Positions 26,301-36,851 of a DNA stretch of 64,000 nt are shown here, piece after piece. Numbering within the stretch: position 1 is the stretch's first letter; each line of letters starts with the position of its first letter. The notes under the pieces were generated by a model. It was given only the letters and a program-made list of their open reading frames with translations. It did not search any database and was not told where the DNA came from. A program made the position numbers and the translations under genes. The stretch is from Clavelina lepadiformis (lineage: Eukaryota > Chordata > Ascidiacea > Aplousobranchia > Clavelinidae): assembly GCF_947623445.1 (NCBI RefSeq), contig NC_135247.1, positions 3,722,501 to 3,786,500 on the forward strand, written 5' to 3'.

Positions 26301-27305
26301 CTGAACATTCACAACATTGATAAAATACGTTATCCGCAGTAATGTTGCCTATGTTTTGTTTATCATAACGATGACATGTATCACCTGCACATTTAACCAA
26401 ATTATTTTACCTCCCAAAGACTTTCCAACACTTTCAGCCTTCGAACAAGCTTCTTTTCTAAACTAGATACGGCCGACCGTAATGCCTTGTTTTGTTGTTT
26501 TAGCTTCTGAAGGTCCCCTTCATCATCACAAGAGCATCTGCAGAAAACAATTTAGGTATAAAACTCTACATGGCGGACCCGAAAGAGATTAAATAAGGTA
26601 CCTTTTCTCCAACAAACCGACTCCCCGACTAAACCTGAAACGTTTTCCATACGGTTTTCCATATTCGTCAGTGTCGTCAGCTGACGGCGTGACATATCCT
26701 TTTATCGCTGAATCGAGAAAGCAGCGATATTGTTAATACTTTTTGTCCACAGTAATTGCGACAAATAGGTCACCACAGTGTTTTCAGTTAAAAGAAATGA
26801 TAGATACGACAATTTTATCAAAAAACACTATTCGTCTTTACCTGATCCGTACGCCGAGATTGACTCAAGATTCGGACATACGCATTTCGGTGATTGATCA
26901 CTAGAGAAGATTAACTGGTTAATTTGGTTAATGAATTGGTTAATTTGGTTCAATACTTCAGTTCCAATATACCCTAATTAGCAGTAAGAACTAGTTCATT
27001 TACTCTTGATTGTTAAGCAAAACTTCGAAACCTATCGTTAACGTTAGTTTCAGTGTACGCTATTAACATTTAGTATTCCATTACTTTCAAAACGACCTGT
27101 TTGCTAGTTTAAGACTTATAGCCTAGGCTCAAACATACCTTTGCATCAGTTCCAAAACAGCGGGATACTTTGACTTACTTTGGAGAATATTAGACGCGCC
27201 CCAAAGAAGACGTTGAGAAAGTTTCTGCTGTTTTGCTACCACAGTACTCGACCATTGCGGGCAAATCAACAATATCCAGTTCAAGAAAAAGTACCACACA
27301 GACAT
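13103..27305 (-). CDS. TN: Tenascin, complete gene of about 48 exons
   Basis: A large secreted extracellular-matrix glycoprotein, estimated from the exons at about 2,300 residues. Order: signal peptide, N-terminal oligomerisation region with cysteines and coiled coil, 8 EGF-like repeats, 18 fibronectin type III domains, then a fibrinogen-like domain. This is the diagnostic tenascin layout. The start ATG at 27305 begins MSVWYFFLNWILLICPQWSS, a clear signal peptide. The stop is at 13103-13105. Splice phases are consistent at the junctions I checked. Most FNIII domains are split over two exons with phase-1 borders. Tenascins modulate cell adhesion and migration and assemble as trimers or hexamers. 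I saw no RGD in the exons read. Odd points are a GC-AG intron at 25604 and a basic C-terminal tail after the fibrinogen domain. Only one tenascin gene is expected in a tunicate. Confidence 0.97.
14430..24210 (-). other. TN: Tenascin fibronectin type III region (18 domains)
   Basis: Eighteen FNIII domains counted by paired landmarks: an early W in strand B (for example VSWRQT, VSWSPP, AQWKKS, FRWDSP, VRWNST, ITWFPP, VEWIPS, VQWRGS, LTWVAP, VRWKSP, VSWEEM, LSWLTQ, VAWKTQ, LSWKVP, VKWDKT, ISWDPL, LTWALS) and a later L-x-PGTxY-type turn (LYPGEFYSVSL, LLPGNTYVIEV, MAPGVTYNIKI, LEPATQYTVEV, LKPARKYTISV, LTPGSRYGISV, LQPGTLYYVTM, LFPGTKYVFEV, LQPNTPYSVQV). Each domain usually takes two exons. A few domain borders lie inside exons (21439-21112, 20951-20727, 18073-17880, 17381-17148), so linker introns are absent there. 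Domains are diverged, with no block of recent identical repeats. Confidence 0.9.
24194..26195 (-). other. TN: Tenascin EGF-like repeat region (8 repeats)
   Basis: Eight tenascin-type EGF repeats of about 31 residues with the pattern C-x3-C-x5-C-x4-C-x-C-x8-C, encoded by exon 5's end and exons 26076-25943, 25710-25605, 25371-25180, 24777-24643, 24492-24387 and the start of 24267-24114. Repeat starts include CPNNCS, CLNACSGHG, CQNGCHGNG, CPNSCSGHG, CPRDCSGQG, CPNDCSSNG, CPSDCSGTG and CPDECSFHG. Repeats cross exon borders, so exons do not match single repeats. The intron after exon 7 needs a GC donor to keep the frame (see findings). Confidence 0.9.
26171..27305 (-). other. TN: Tenascin N-terminal exons 1-5: signal peptide and oligomerisation region
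   Basis: Exons 27305-27139, 26900-26842, 26707-26602, 26537-26411 and 26300-26171. After the signal peptide comes PKCVCPN, then a basic stretch KPYGKRFRFSRG, then CSCDDEGDLQKLKQQNKALR leading into heptad-like leucines (SAVSSLEKKLVRRLKVLESL). Cysteines beside a coiled coil are the part that links tenascin subunits. Exon 5 carries the next cysteine (LSACRKTY) and begins the first EGF repeat (REACPNNC). Confidence 0.85.
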
Positions 27306-29618
27306 CTAACACGATAAATTTATGGTGAAATAATGTAGGCCTATTGTGGTATTTTCATTCACTGTATAAACCTAATTTTTGTTTTAAAATTCTAGCCTTG
27401 ATAACCATTTTCTGTTCAAAACTTCTTCGTAAGCGAACACAACGAATAACTTACTAAATAATTAAAACTGGCTCACAAGCTTATTATGCTAACCTTTCGG
27501 AGAGTTAGCACAAAAATGTGGCTTTCTGTTCCTCTTCTCGCTAATGCAATGGCGTTTTCACTTTTAACTTATTTTTCTTCTATTAAGTCAGCTTCGTGAA
27601 TAATTTTGCTGGCAACTGGTGACTACAGTCTTCGCACTTTTTTCTCCAAACTTAACGAGGTGACGTTATAGTGACGTAACTCGTCGATCCGAGGTCAACT
27701 TCAGTTGTTTGTTGAGCTTCGAACTTCGCAGTTTTGCGTGATGCCAAAAGCTTGCATTAAGTTAGCATTTGTAACAACATCAAAGCCAACTTAGAAATGT
27801 CAGTTTAATCGGTATATAAAGAATTATGTAAATCTAGGTTAACAAGCAACTTGTGTGTTGTCTAATTTTCTTGTGTAAGTAATACGTGCGGGTGACTTGT
27901 TTGAACCGTATCGTCTATGCCCGGTCTAGTAGGCTCTCAGATGATAACGTGTTCAACATAGTATAAAAATTAAATTTTTCTAAAAATATTAATAGTTGTT
28001 TGCATGCTTATACCATATTCGTTACAGCTGTTGACACTTGACATTCACATCTACATCTACTATAAGCTACTTTCACTTCAGTAAACAAACTGCATGTCAG
28101 TTTATAGCAATATCATTCATGTGAAGCATGTGAACTACTAGACTTAAATATAGGATGTCTATTAGCATTACTTCAAATCGCTATAATCCAAACGATTACG
28201 AAAAACGTGGGGCTGGAAACCAGTGTTGCAAATATAATTTTTAATAACTAAATTTAATTAACTTAATTTTATGTACTTCAAACAGTTTAATCGAACACTT
28301 AACTATAAATCTAGTGCAGAAGTATTGTAACTAATAGTATTTAATATGAGGTTAACATCTAAAACCAAATATGGGATAATGTTAAATTAACCAATATTAC
28401 TGCCGTATACAAAGTTTGAAACTTAAATTTTGACAATGAAGTTAAAAATGTGCTTGTGTTTCATTAAGTTCGTTACATTGGGATTACTCTAAGTAATTTA
28501 AATTGCTAATTAAACTTTAAACGTTCAAATTTTTGCTCTAAGTTTAGGCCGTATAATAATTTAAGTTTTTAGTTTTGACGTTTAGCAATTTTTTTGTAAT
28601 TTATGTTTGGCAACATTGCTGAGAACTGTAGCTATCCAAGGCCCAGAAACAATCTTATTACTGGTGGTTATCACTGGGTGTTTTTATCAAATGTGGGACT
28701 GAACTTTTGTTAATTTTTGATTTGTGACAAACTGTCTCATACGATCTACCAGCATAACAGCATAATGAGCTGTGGTTTTCCGTGTCTCTAAGTTCAGGTG
28801 CATGGGTGCTAGAGTTGTTCAAAATCTTACAGATTAGGCTTCTTGTAGCGTAGGCCTTCAGAACGCAACTGAAAGCTTGAATGACTGAATATTCGACTGC
28901 CAAAATCAAAAATCGTACCGTTCCGCGTGCAAAAATATGCGACATTTTAGGCAGAAGCCATAGTGGAAGGTGTGGCATACCCACGCATGAGACTCATCAA
29001 CGATTTGGCGTACGGCGCAAAAAGAACTTTAAACGTTCTGACGTTCACAACGATTTGTAATAAATAAACAAGGAAAAGATAGTTGCTTAAACGCCGATTT
29101 ATAATACTGTGCTAGGTATATAGTCTGTACAACGAATGCTCAGTGCCTACCATCACACTAAAATTTGTGTAGTTGCACGCCGTATTGAAAAGTGTGGCTG
29201 CTGTGCGCACGCTCATCATCGCCGCATTATTGTTAACCACTCTAGATTTTTATATTTTGCTTGAAACGCTTTTCCTATTCTCGTTAGTAATTGGTTTGAC
29301 TGCAAAGTATTGCAGTTTTTGCTAAGAAATCATGTGTTCAAAGATGCAATTTTTGCATGATGATGTGCACTAAAGTTTTTAGTTGTTTATTACAAATTTG
29401 TTCTCAAACAACCTAATGTGGCCTGAAATGTTAGATTTGTATGTTGATGGGTTTAGTGGGTGCAGATTCCCCGTTTTTGCAATGGATAATTGGCTTTACA
29501 ACTGTACAAAGATTTATTTAGGCTTTCGCTAAGTTACTGTGAAATATAGGCATAAGTTGCTGCTAGTAGTCTGTATTTGCTAATTTTTGCTGTGAAGACA
29601 TCCCATAATCATCTAAAA
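27306..29618. other. Intergenic region between tenascin and SNRPE
   Basis: The two genes point away from each other, so this 2.3 kb should hold both promoters. No TATA box or other site could be assigned with confidence. A minus-strand open frame of 108 codons (28658-28984) resembles nothing recognised. Confidence 0.5.
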
Positions 29619-29906
29619 ATGGCATACAAAGGGCAAAAAGTTCAGAAGGTCATGGTTCAGCCAATCAATCTAATCTTCCGTTATCTTCAAAACCGCTCTC
29701 GTGTTTCGATATGGGTTTATGAGCAGGTTAATTTTCGTGTGGAAGGACATATTGTCGGCTTTGATGAATACATGAACTTGGTTCTGGATGAGGCTGAAGA
29801 AGTGCATTTGAAACGCAAAACAAGAAAGCCATTAGGAAGAGTCATGTTGAAAGGAGACAACATTACTGTAATTCAACAAGTAATGGATGTTGAAGGAAAT
29901 GCCTGA
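29619..29906 (+). CDS. SNRPE: Small nuclear ribonucleoprotein E (SmE), single exon, 95 aa
   Basis: Core spliceosomal Sm protein, part of the seven-member ring around the Sm site of U1, U2, U4 and U5 snRNAs. The start [20 protein letters not shown] matches the conserved metazoan SmE N-terminus. The Sm1 motif is visible in [23 protein letters not shown] and Sm2 in [12 protein letters not shown]. Length is close to the usual 92 residues. The ATG at 29619 is the conserved one; an upstream in-frame extension from 29577 is not conserved. A polyadenylation signal AATAAA is at 30162-30167. The gene has no intron within the coding sequence, but high conservation and an intact frame argue against a retrocopy that has decayed. 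Confidence 0.97.
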   Translation: MAYKGQKVQKVMVQPINLIFRYLQNRSRVSIWVYEQVNFRVEGHIVGFDEYMNLVLDEAEEVHLKRKTRKPLGRVMLKGDNITVIQQVMDVEGNA

Positions 29907-30862
29907 TGCTCATAGATTGCGGCTACTACTGCTTCATTTTATTTTGGCGATTACGATATCACTGGAGAACCTTTGACACATTGAAATTATGAACTATGCG
30001 CATATTTTACGATCTTGTTGTACAATGTACATATTGAACCTTGTAGGAAATATGTGATTGCCATGTTTGTAAAATTTATTGACATATTTTTGTATTTTGT
30101 AGCCTAGCATATATGTACATATACTGCTAAATATAATGCCAGCCCATTACCCATTTATTTGAATAAATTTTGTTTTTTGGATTCTTTACATTCTTGCATC
30201 CCCATATAAAACAGGCCAAGTTCTGATGTCACCAGCACACCTAATGATGTCATTTACGACAACATGCCTACATGATAAGAATACACTTTTATTTTATATA
30301 TATAGGGCTATAATCCTAAAGATTTCCTAAATATAAGTATAAAAACAAAAGAAATACCCATTTTAATGTATGGTAGTTTTATCATTTTTTGTTTGTTTCA
30401 TTTACGAATTAAGTTAAGTTAAAATGGTTGTTGTGAATCCTAATTTAAACCTGAATTAATCATAGTAAGTGAACTTCCATGCTTGGTATTTCAATGCCCT
30501 TTATTACAACTTTTAAATCATATTTTATGGCCAAAATTTGTTAAATATGGAAAGTCATGTAATGTGTTTATAAATTTTGCATATATTGTTTGTCAGAAAT
30601 TGCTTACAAGCCTAAAATTTACTCGCGTTTCTTCGAACGTACATTTTTTGAATTTTTGTTGATTTTATGTGAAAACACCTTTATCGACCATTATAGGCAG
30701 TGGGCATTCATTCATGATAATTAAAAGTAGTACGGACACTTTAGTTCATGTGATTGCATGTAATGTAACTGACTGTTTAGTGAGTGAAAAATAGTTGAGT
30801 TTATTTCTAACACTGGTAATCTTTTCTTGAGGCTGATGAATTAGGGTAAACTGTAAAATAAA
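29907..30862. other. SNRPE 3' region and RABEPK upstream region
   Basis: It holds the SNRPE 3' UTR with AATAAA at 30162, then AT-rich DNA up to the RABEPK start. No other gene is seen. The nearly 1-kb gap makes a tunicate-type operon of the two genes unlikely. Confidence 0.5.
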
Positions 30863-33717
30863 ATGGAATTGCATCCCATTTTAGAAAGCGGACAGGAACC
30901 AAAGTCAAACCTGTGGTATGTAATATCAAGTTTAAATGCACCTTCACCCAGGGTAGGACAGTCCTGTGTGTTTATTCATAAAACTCACTCCATCAACATT
31001 ATTGGTGGTGCGGACCCTTCAACAACTCACGATGATATTTTCAGGTGATAATTTCATTGATTCTTATTTTAAGTACTTGATAACCATCTTCGTACATCAG
31101 TGGCATTTGTAGAATCTCTTTGTTAGTCAGTAAGTGCTGCAAAGAGTTTGATAAACTAGAAAGATATATGTAACTTACATGGCCAATATTTTAGTATATG
31201 GTATAGACCAGATAGAATGATGTAAATAGGAATTCACGTTTTTATATATTGGTTACACAACACACAAATTAACACACCCTAAAGATATTTTGTTATATAA
31301 AGATTAGATTTATTGACACAAACCTGGGCTAAAGTAGACTCTGACTCATTTGAGGAGCGATATGAACATTGTGCTTATGTACCACAGTCTAGTCCAACCC
31401 ACGTCTTTGTTTTTGGAGGTGCCAATAAACAGTCCAATTTAAACAGCATTCAACTCATAATTACAGGTGTGTTTGTATACGTATCAGCATGTTATGTTGA
31501 CATTGGCATGCGAGTGTTTTCATACTCAGTTTTATGTCAAACCTCTGTTTTATTTTGTGAATAATTACATTTATTCTGTATTTGATGAATATATGTTAAG
31601 ATTTTGCTTTTATGACGTGCGCTTAGGATTGTAAAATTTTGATTCGATTTGTTAAATGATTTCATTTTGTTAATTTTATGCCAGATTCTGGAAAAGTTGA
31701 ATGTAGCACAGTTAATTGCAGTGGAAATGCTCCGTGTCCTCGCACTATTCACTCTGCTGCCTCAAGTGGTGATTTCTTGTATGTGTGGGGTGGCGGAGAG
31801 CAAGGAGCAAACCCTGTCATGGATCAGCAGCTGCATGTTTTTAATTCAAACGACAACTCATGGAAACAGCTCATCGTTTCAGGTACTAATAGCACTAATT
31901 TTAATGAATAGTTTTACAGAAATGGTGTAGCTGATTATATGTATTGTATGTTTTCATTTGACCACGTTATATCACTGTATCGGATGTAATTAGCTTAAAA
32001 AGTATGCAGGTAAACTACCCAGTCCAAGACATGGTCATGTGATGGCTGTTGTTGGAAAGATACTTTACGTTCATGGTGGAATGTCTGGAGCCACTTTTCA
32101 CAAAGACATGCACGCCATCAATTTAACGGAGTTAAAGTAACGTCATCTTATTTGTTATTGCGCCAATTTGCTAAAAAGTGGTTTGTTAGGATTCTAGCTT
32201 TTCAACTTAAACTTGGTGTAACTTACAGATGCGCAAAGGTCAAGTTTCGAGGCGACATTCCTTCATCGAGGGCAGCTCATGCAGCTTGTACTTACAAAAA
32301 TTTTATTTACTTATTCGGTGGAATGTCTGCAGATGGAGCTTTAGATGATATGTACCAGTTCAACACCAGTCAGTCAATCGTTCTTTCTTACCGCTTATTA
32401 CATGCTGCTCTGTGTGTATGTTTTTTAGGATGTTTCATTTTTTCACCATTTTGGAATTTAAAAAAGCTTGGGGTTTTCCTAGGCGGTATTTTGGGCACAA
32501 TGAAAGAATCTAAACTTTTTTTTGATTTATGACGTCATTTTGAGGTTGCACCCCCTTGTTGAAGTTTCAGTGGAGGTGCATTGTTCTAATTTGGCAATAT
32601 CTTCGTAACCGATTGAGCTAGGGCCATTATCAAGGTGTCAAAAGATGCAGAATGGTTTCCTATAACCACTCAATACATTTTAATTGCATTTTCGCTCTAG
32701 AAAAAAAGTTATTTGAGAAAAACCTAAGTTTTGACATATTTTTTATGCAAATCACAATGTAGTTCCCAACATACAAAATATGTCAAAACTTAGGTTTTTC
32801 TTAACTTTTTTTCTAGAGCGAAAATGCAATTAAAATGTATTGAGTGGTTATAGGAAACCAGCCATTCTGCATCTTTTGACATCTTGATAATGGCCCTAGC
32901 TCAATCGGTTACCAAGATATCGCCAAATTAGAACAATGCACCTCCACTGAAACTTCAACAAGGGGGTGCAACCTCAAAATGACGTCATAAATTTAAAAAA
33001 AGTTTAGATTCTTTCATTGTGCCCAAAATACCGCCTAGGGAGACCCCAAGCTTTTTTAAATTCCAAAATGGTGAAAAAATGAAACATCCTAATGTTTTTA
33101 CAGCAGATGTTGATTATAATTTATAACGTAACAATGAAGTCTTCATATTTAGGAAGCTCAAATTGGATAAAGTTGAAAACAGATTGTCCACCACCTACGC
33201 CCAGACTTGATCATTCAATGATTCTTGCTTATCTGCCTCATAAGAAAGAACTGAAAGTAAACCTGATTTTCCTTCATGTTCCGTTAATATTCGTTCCAAT
33301 ATAAGGGTGTTAGTTTGGCAAACAAATGGATATGAGATCTGCACAGAATTTAATTTTAAATTTAACTTGATTATTTTTTTGGCATTACCTCAACAGGATT
33401 TCGACTCGGATGGCAAGACATCAGCAGGAATTGATGAGATAATCCCTGTGGAGGACTCTGAGGCACCCACTTTATCAGATGGGGACCAGAAACCTAGCAT
33501 CGTCCCGCTTGATGAGTGGGGATCTGGAGAAGGCGCAGGCGTTGTCACAGCGGTGGAGGGTCAACTTTCGACCCTCGCTTTGTCGGAAAGAAACTTGCCA
33601 ACAACATCGGATGGATCTGTTGATGGAGATGTTCCTGTTTGCGTTGTGTTTGGAGGGATGGATGCGTCTGGAAATATATTTAATGATCTACTTGTGTTAA
33701 AAATAGATGAAACTTAA
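30863..33717 (+). CDS. RABEPK: Rab9 effector protein with kelch motifs (7 exons, 411 aa)
   Basis: Kelch-repeat beta-propeller protein; the vertebrate orthologue (p40) binds GTP-Rab9 and works in endosome-to-Golgi transport. Exons: 30863-31044, 31303-31466, 31685-31882, 32010-32136, 32229-32368, 33153-33256, 33397-33717, with consistent phases. Kelch landmarks in order: RVGQSCVFI...INIIGGADPS; RYEHCAYV...HVFVFGGANKQ; PRTIHSAAS...FLYVWGGGEQGANPV; PSPRHGHVM...LYVHGGMSGATFHKDMH; SRAAHAACT...IYLFGGMSADGALDDMYQF; PRLDHSMILAY; VCVVFGGMDASGNIFNDLLV. This order and wording match vertebrate RABEPK throughout. An acidic, probably disordered insert (about residues 310-370) precedes the last blade, as in the orthologue. 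Human length is about 372. A foldback element sits in intron 5 without touching coding sequence. Confidence 0.95.
32428..33089. mobile_element. 662-bp foldback MITE in a RABEPK intron
   Basis: Two near-identical arms of about 315 bases in inverted orientation meet around a centre near 32745-32775. The outer ends read GGATGTTTCATTTTTTCACC and its complement. TA flanks both ends (32426-32427 and 33090-33091), which fits a TA target duplication as in Tc1/mariner-derived MITEs. Arm mismatches are few (for example GTTATTTGAG against GTTAAG), suggesting a young element. It has no coding capacity. The transcript of this intron would form a very long hairpin. Confidence 0.88.
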
Positions 33718-35963
33718 AAGGCTGCTCATCATATTATGAAAGAGCAGCACGAAGTTTTGTATGATCTGTCAGCACTATATCTTGTCTACGAGATTTTATA
33801 TTTACTATTCCAAGTTTCTTATCAGATAGAGTTAGTTATTTTTGTACAAAAAATGAAATCTATTACAAATTTTCAACAAAAATATAAAAATCTTCAAAAG
33901 TTGGTTGTGTTATTCATTAAGTTATTATATCTGCAACCTTTATGGAGGGTGGTTTACATTATGACTGCCTTGGTGAGCTTACACCTCTCAATTCTCGCTT
34001 GGTTGCATTGTACTTATGGTCTTTTCTGCTTACTGCCACAGCGATGGCATTAAATATATTGTTTTCTGACTGACTAATACCTCTTCATAGAATATATCAG
34101 CTTGAGTGTTTAACTTTTATCCTGTATTTATATTTAACATAAATTCCGATTCGAAGGAGGTAGAATGTTATATTTTCCTGAGAGATCAGTAATACCAAGT
34201 TTATGAAGATAACTTGACTGTGATCTATCCTGTATTCTTCAAGTGGCAAACGCTGGATTAGCTAAACAAATTTGCAGGCTAAAGTTTTTCTTTAAACCCT
34301 TCATACTTTTATCTTGCAAAAAAATTGACTTGATTCCTTAGATACGCATTGCATAGTGGAATCGTGCACCTACAGATGACGACCGAAAGTTGGTTGTTGT
34401 GTTGCAATACCCTGGTGACCATAATGTGAAATTACGTTGCATAATGCTATGCTTCGTACGAATATCTTCCAAGTTTAGTTTGCCGTCAGGTTTGGAAATG
34501 TCTAGGTCTAGGATCCTGTTTTCATACTTTTGTATTTTCGATGATTTCATTGTCCATAGAATGAGAAGATAAAAACTTAGCACATTCAAGTCCAGTCAAA
34601 GAAATTTGAGATGCACTTGATGCTCCCAGCCCCTCATCTTACACTGCTAAGACCATGGCAACATATAACTTGTTCGCAACATGTCGCCCGTGAGCAGTAG
34701 GCTAAAATTGGATTGTGGGAAAACGTCTCAGCAGCCCTCGCAACCGTTTTTCGTTTTCTGTAAATGATCAGTTTTCGGTATGTTTTCCTGAAATATTATC
34801 AAACAATCTCTTTTTTGATGACGTCGAAGGGACAGTTTTGACAATTTCTGAGGAAACGAAGCACACTTTGTGCGTACAACTTGCTAGCCAGCAGTCTCAC
34901 TGTATTAGTCTTACATTGCGACGTATTCTGTTGTCCAGGTCATTGTTTCAATGTTATGTCAACATGTCACGTCGCCACTTTTCCACTTTCTTTTGTTAAC
35001 TCAAAGCACCATCGACCTAATAACACTGATACAATACAAAACAATATGCTCACCATGATAGTACATATGACATACATTTTGTGTTGAGTAAACGCAAGCC
35101 GTTGTTTGTTTAAATGTGTAGCCTACTTGGGCTACCTACTACTGTATATGACAAAGGTATATACAGCAAATACGCACAGCAATGATAGCGTAATTTTCTC
35201 CAAATAAATGTAGGCAACGTATATGCCTATATCGATGCAACGACTAATCATAGGCTACCATTTTCAATCGCAGCTGTAGTTTTTAATAATTTTTCTTTTC
35301 CACACTTACTCATAAGTGTGTTGTATAGCCAACTACTAGAAAATAAGCAAACAAAAAAATGTTAACACATACAGGGACTTGGCTGAATATTTCGCATGTT
35401 GTAAAAGAACATTGGCAAAAAATTCTTGCTTGGATCTCTCAAGTTAAAGAGCGTATTGAGTACTCTATTACAGCCTACTGTGACAAGGCTCTCACAAGCC
35501 TAGTCTTACACAAGTCCTTTTCCAATACATAAGTGGAGCAAGTTCAGATCTTTTTTCCTTTACAAAGAGCAAAAGGTTTTTAAGATTATTTTTGAAGGGT
35601 GTCAGGATAGGCTCGAAAAGCCCTTGTAATAATAGATGCTTCGTCCTCGTATTAATTCTATTATGTCCTATCGAAGAAAACAATAGGAAAGAGCGCGCCC
35701 TACGTCGTCTTTTATTGTCGTTGCGCGTTTAATTTTTCCAGTACTTTGTCTGGGATGTCTTTGTGGCGATATATATGAAGCCGATATTTGGACAACAAAC
35801 GAATTAAAAAATGGTCTCTTATACATGCGACGTTATGGGTCGTTTGGCTTAAAAGCCTGGTGAAATGTACGAAGCACTTCAGTATAACTTACCGATACCT
35901 CTCTGACATAGAGTTTTCTGTACATCTGCAATTAATAAATAGCGACAGATATCAAACAACATT
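33718..35963. other. Intergenic region after RABEPK
   Basis: No supported gene. Open frames at 33736-34053 and 34338-34589 look like chance. A TATA-like ATATATATG at 35770-35778 is the best promoter candidate for the next gene. Confidence 0.5.
35769..35779 (+). promoter_or_regulatory. Candidate TATA box for the 36-kb gene
   Basis: GATATATATGAAG lies 190 bases before the ATG at 35964, which would leave a 5' UTR of about 160 bases. Placement only; no initiator motif could be assigned. Confidence 0.3.
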
Positions 35964-36851
35964 ATGTCGGCAAAGGCACAACGAAATCTGCCAGTAGCAA
36001 AGAAACAGACCAGCTCAAAGCAAGATTACAAAGTCAGCCCTGATATGGCCACAAAACGTGCTGACCGTAAAGGTCCAAGCAAATCTGCCAATCAGATTGA
36101 GCAAAATCGAGCATTGAGAAGCGTACAAACCTTGCACAAGAACTTAAAAATGCCTATTCCTCAGCTACCAGCAGTGTTAGCCTATCTCCGATGGCTTGAC
36201 AAAATGGAAGCTTGGAACGGGAAAAAGTATCCAAGCTCCATCAACGAGCTCCGGTTGAAAGATTCTAAAGAACTCTACTCTTGGGGCGACGGGTTTCAAA
36301 ATCCAATTGTTCTACCTGAGATCAAAAAGTACCCGGATTCAGAAAAATTCCGCAGCACACAAATAAAGACAAGAGTTTTCCAAAATCCAAAAGAAGGTAA
36401 AAATAGGCAAAGTGATTATGACAACCGCATACGATTATCCTCTAAAGAGTTCGAGGCGTCGTCTAAAAGTCAAGGGACGCTTTCTGATTACTACCGGCCA
36501 GACGTGTGGAAACGACCGAGTCCAGAAGCCAGCAAGAGCCGAAAGGTATCCATCAAGATTCCGACAAAAGCAAGATCGGCGTCCGATGTGCGAAACAATG
36601 GGAAACCTACTGCTTTCTATGTTCACGCCAAGAACGGCTTCAAGTACTGGCCGTCAGAACTTTATAAGCCACCAGTGCCATCAACGAAGTACTCATTCGG
36701 TGAGAGGTTTAACCCTGGTAGAGCTGGTGTTATCACGGACAGAATTTATGCCAAGCCTCGCACGAATTTGCATTACTGGACCGAATTTCAACAGCACCAA
36801 AATCCAATTGGTTCTGGAAACATATTGACGGGCAAGGTTTTGTCCAATTAA
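35964..36851 (+). CDS. Unrecognised basic protein, single exon, 295 aa
   Basis: An open frame of 295 codons without introns from MSAKAQRNLPVAKK to ILTGKVLSN. It is rich in Lys, Arg, Ser, Pro and Tyr, with no signal peptide or membrane helix, and much of it should be disordered. A better-ordered early segment reads IPQLPAVLAYLRWLDKMEAW. The C-terminal third has evenly spaced aromatic residues: FYVHAKNGFKYWPSELY, KYSFGERFNPGRAGVITDR, NLHYWTEFQQHQNP. That style (short aromatic motifs in a basic unstructured chain) is common in axonemal microtubule-lining proteins, but this is analogy only and I do not recognise the family. Length and codon continuity make it very likely a real gene. Confidence 0.75.
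   Translation: MSAKAQRNLPVAKKQTSSKQDYKVSPDMATKRADRKGPSKSANQIEQNRALRSVQTLHKNLKMPIPQLPAVLAYLRWLDKMEAWNGKKYPSSINELRLKDSKELYSWGDGFQNPIVLPEIKKYPDSEKFRSTQIKTRVFQNPKEGKNRQSDYDNRIRLSSKEFEASSKSQGTLSDYYRPDVWKRPSPEASKSRKVSIKIPTKARSASDVRNNGKPTAFYVHAKNGFKYWPSELYKPPVPSTKYSFGERFNPGRAGVITDRIYAKPRTNLHYWTEFQQHQNPIGSGNILTGKVLSN

Noticed and set aside
28658-28984. 108-codon open frame on the minus strand between tenascin and SNRPE.
   Set aside because: No domain, no signal, no conserved neighbour and no splice context; compatible with chance.
29577-29618. An N-terminal extension of SNRPE from an upstream in-frame codon.
   Set aside because: There is no ATG, and SmE proteins begin at MAY.
29619-33717. SNRPE and RABEPK as a tunicate operon.
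   Set aside because: The intergenic gap is nearly 1 kb and SNRPE has its own AATAAA; tunicate operons usually have very short gaps.
33736-34053. 105-codon open frame after RABEPK.
   Set aside because: It lies in the probable 3' UTR and consists of low-information hydrophobic residues.
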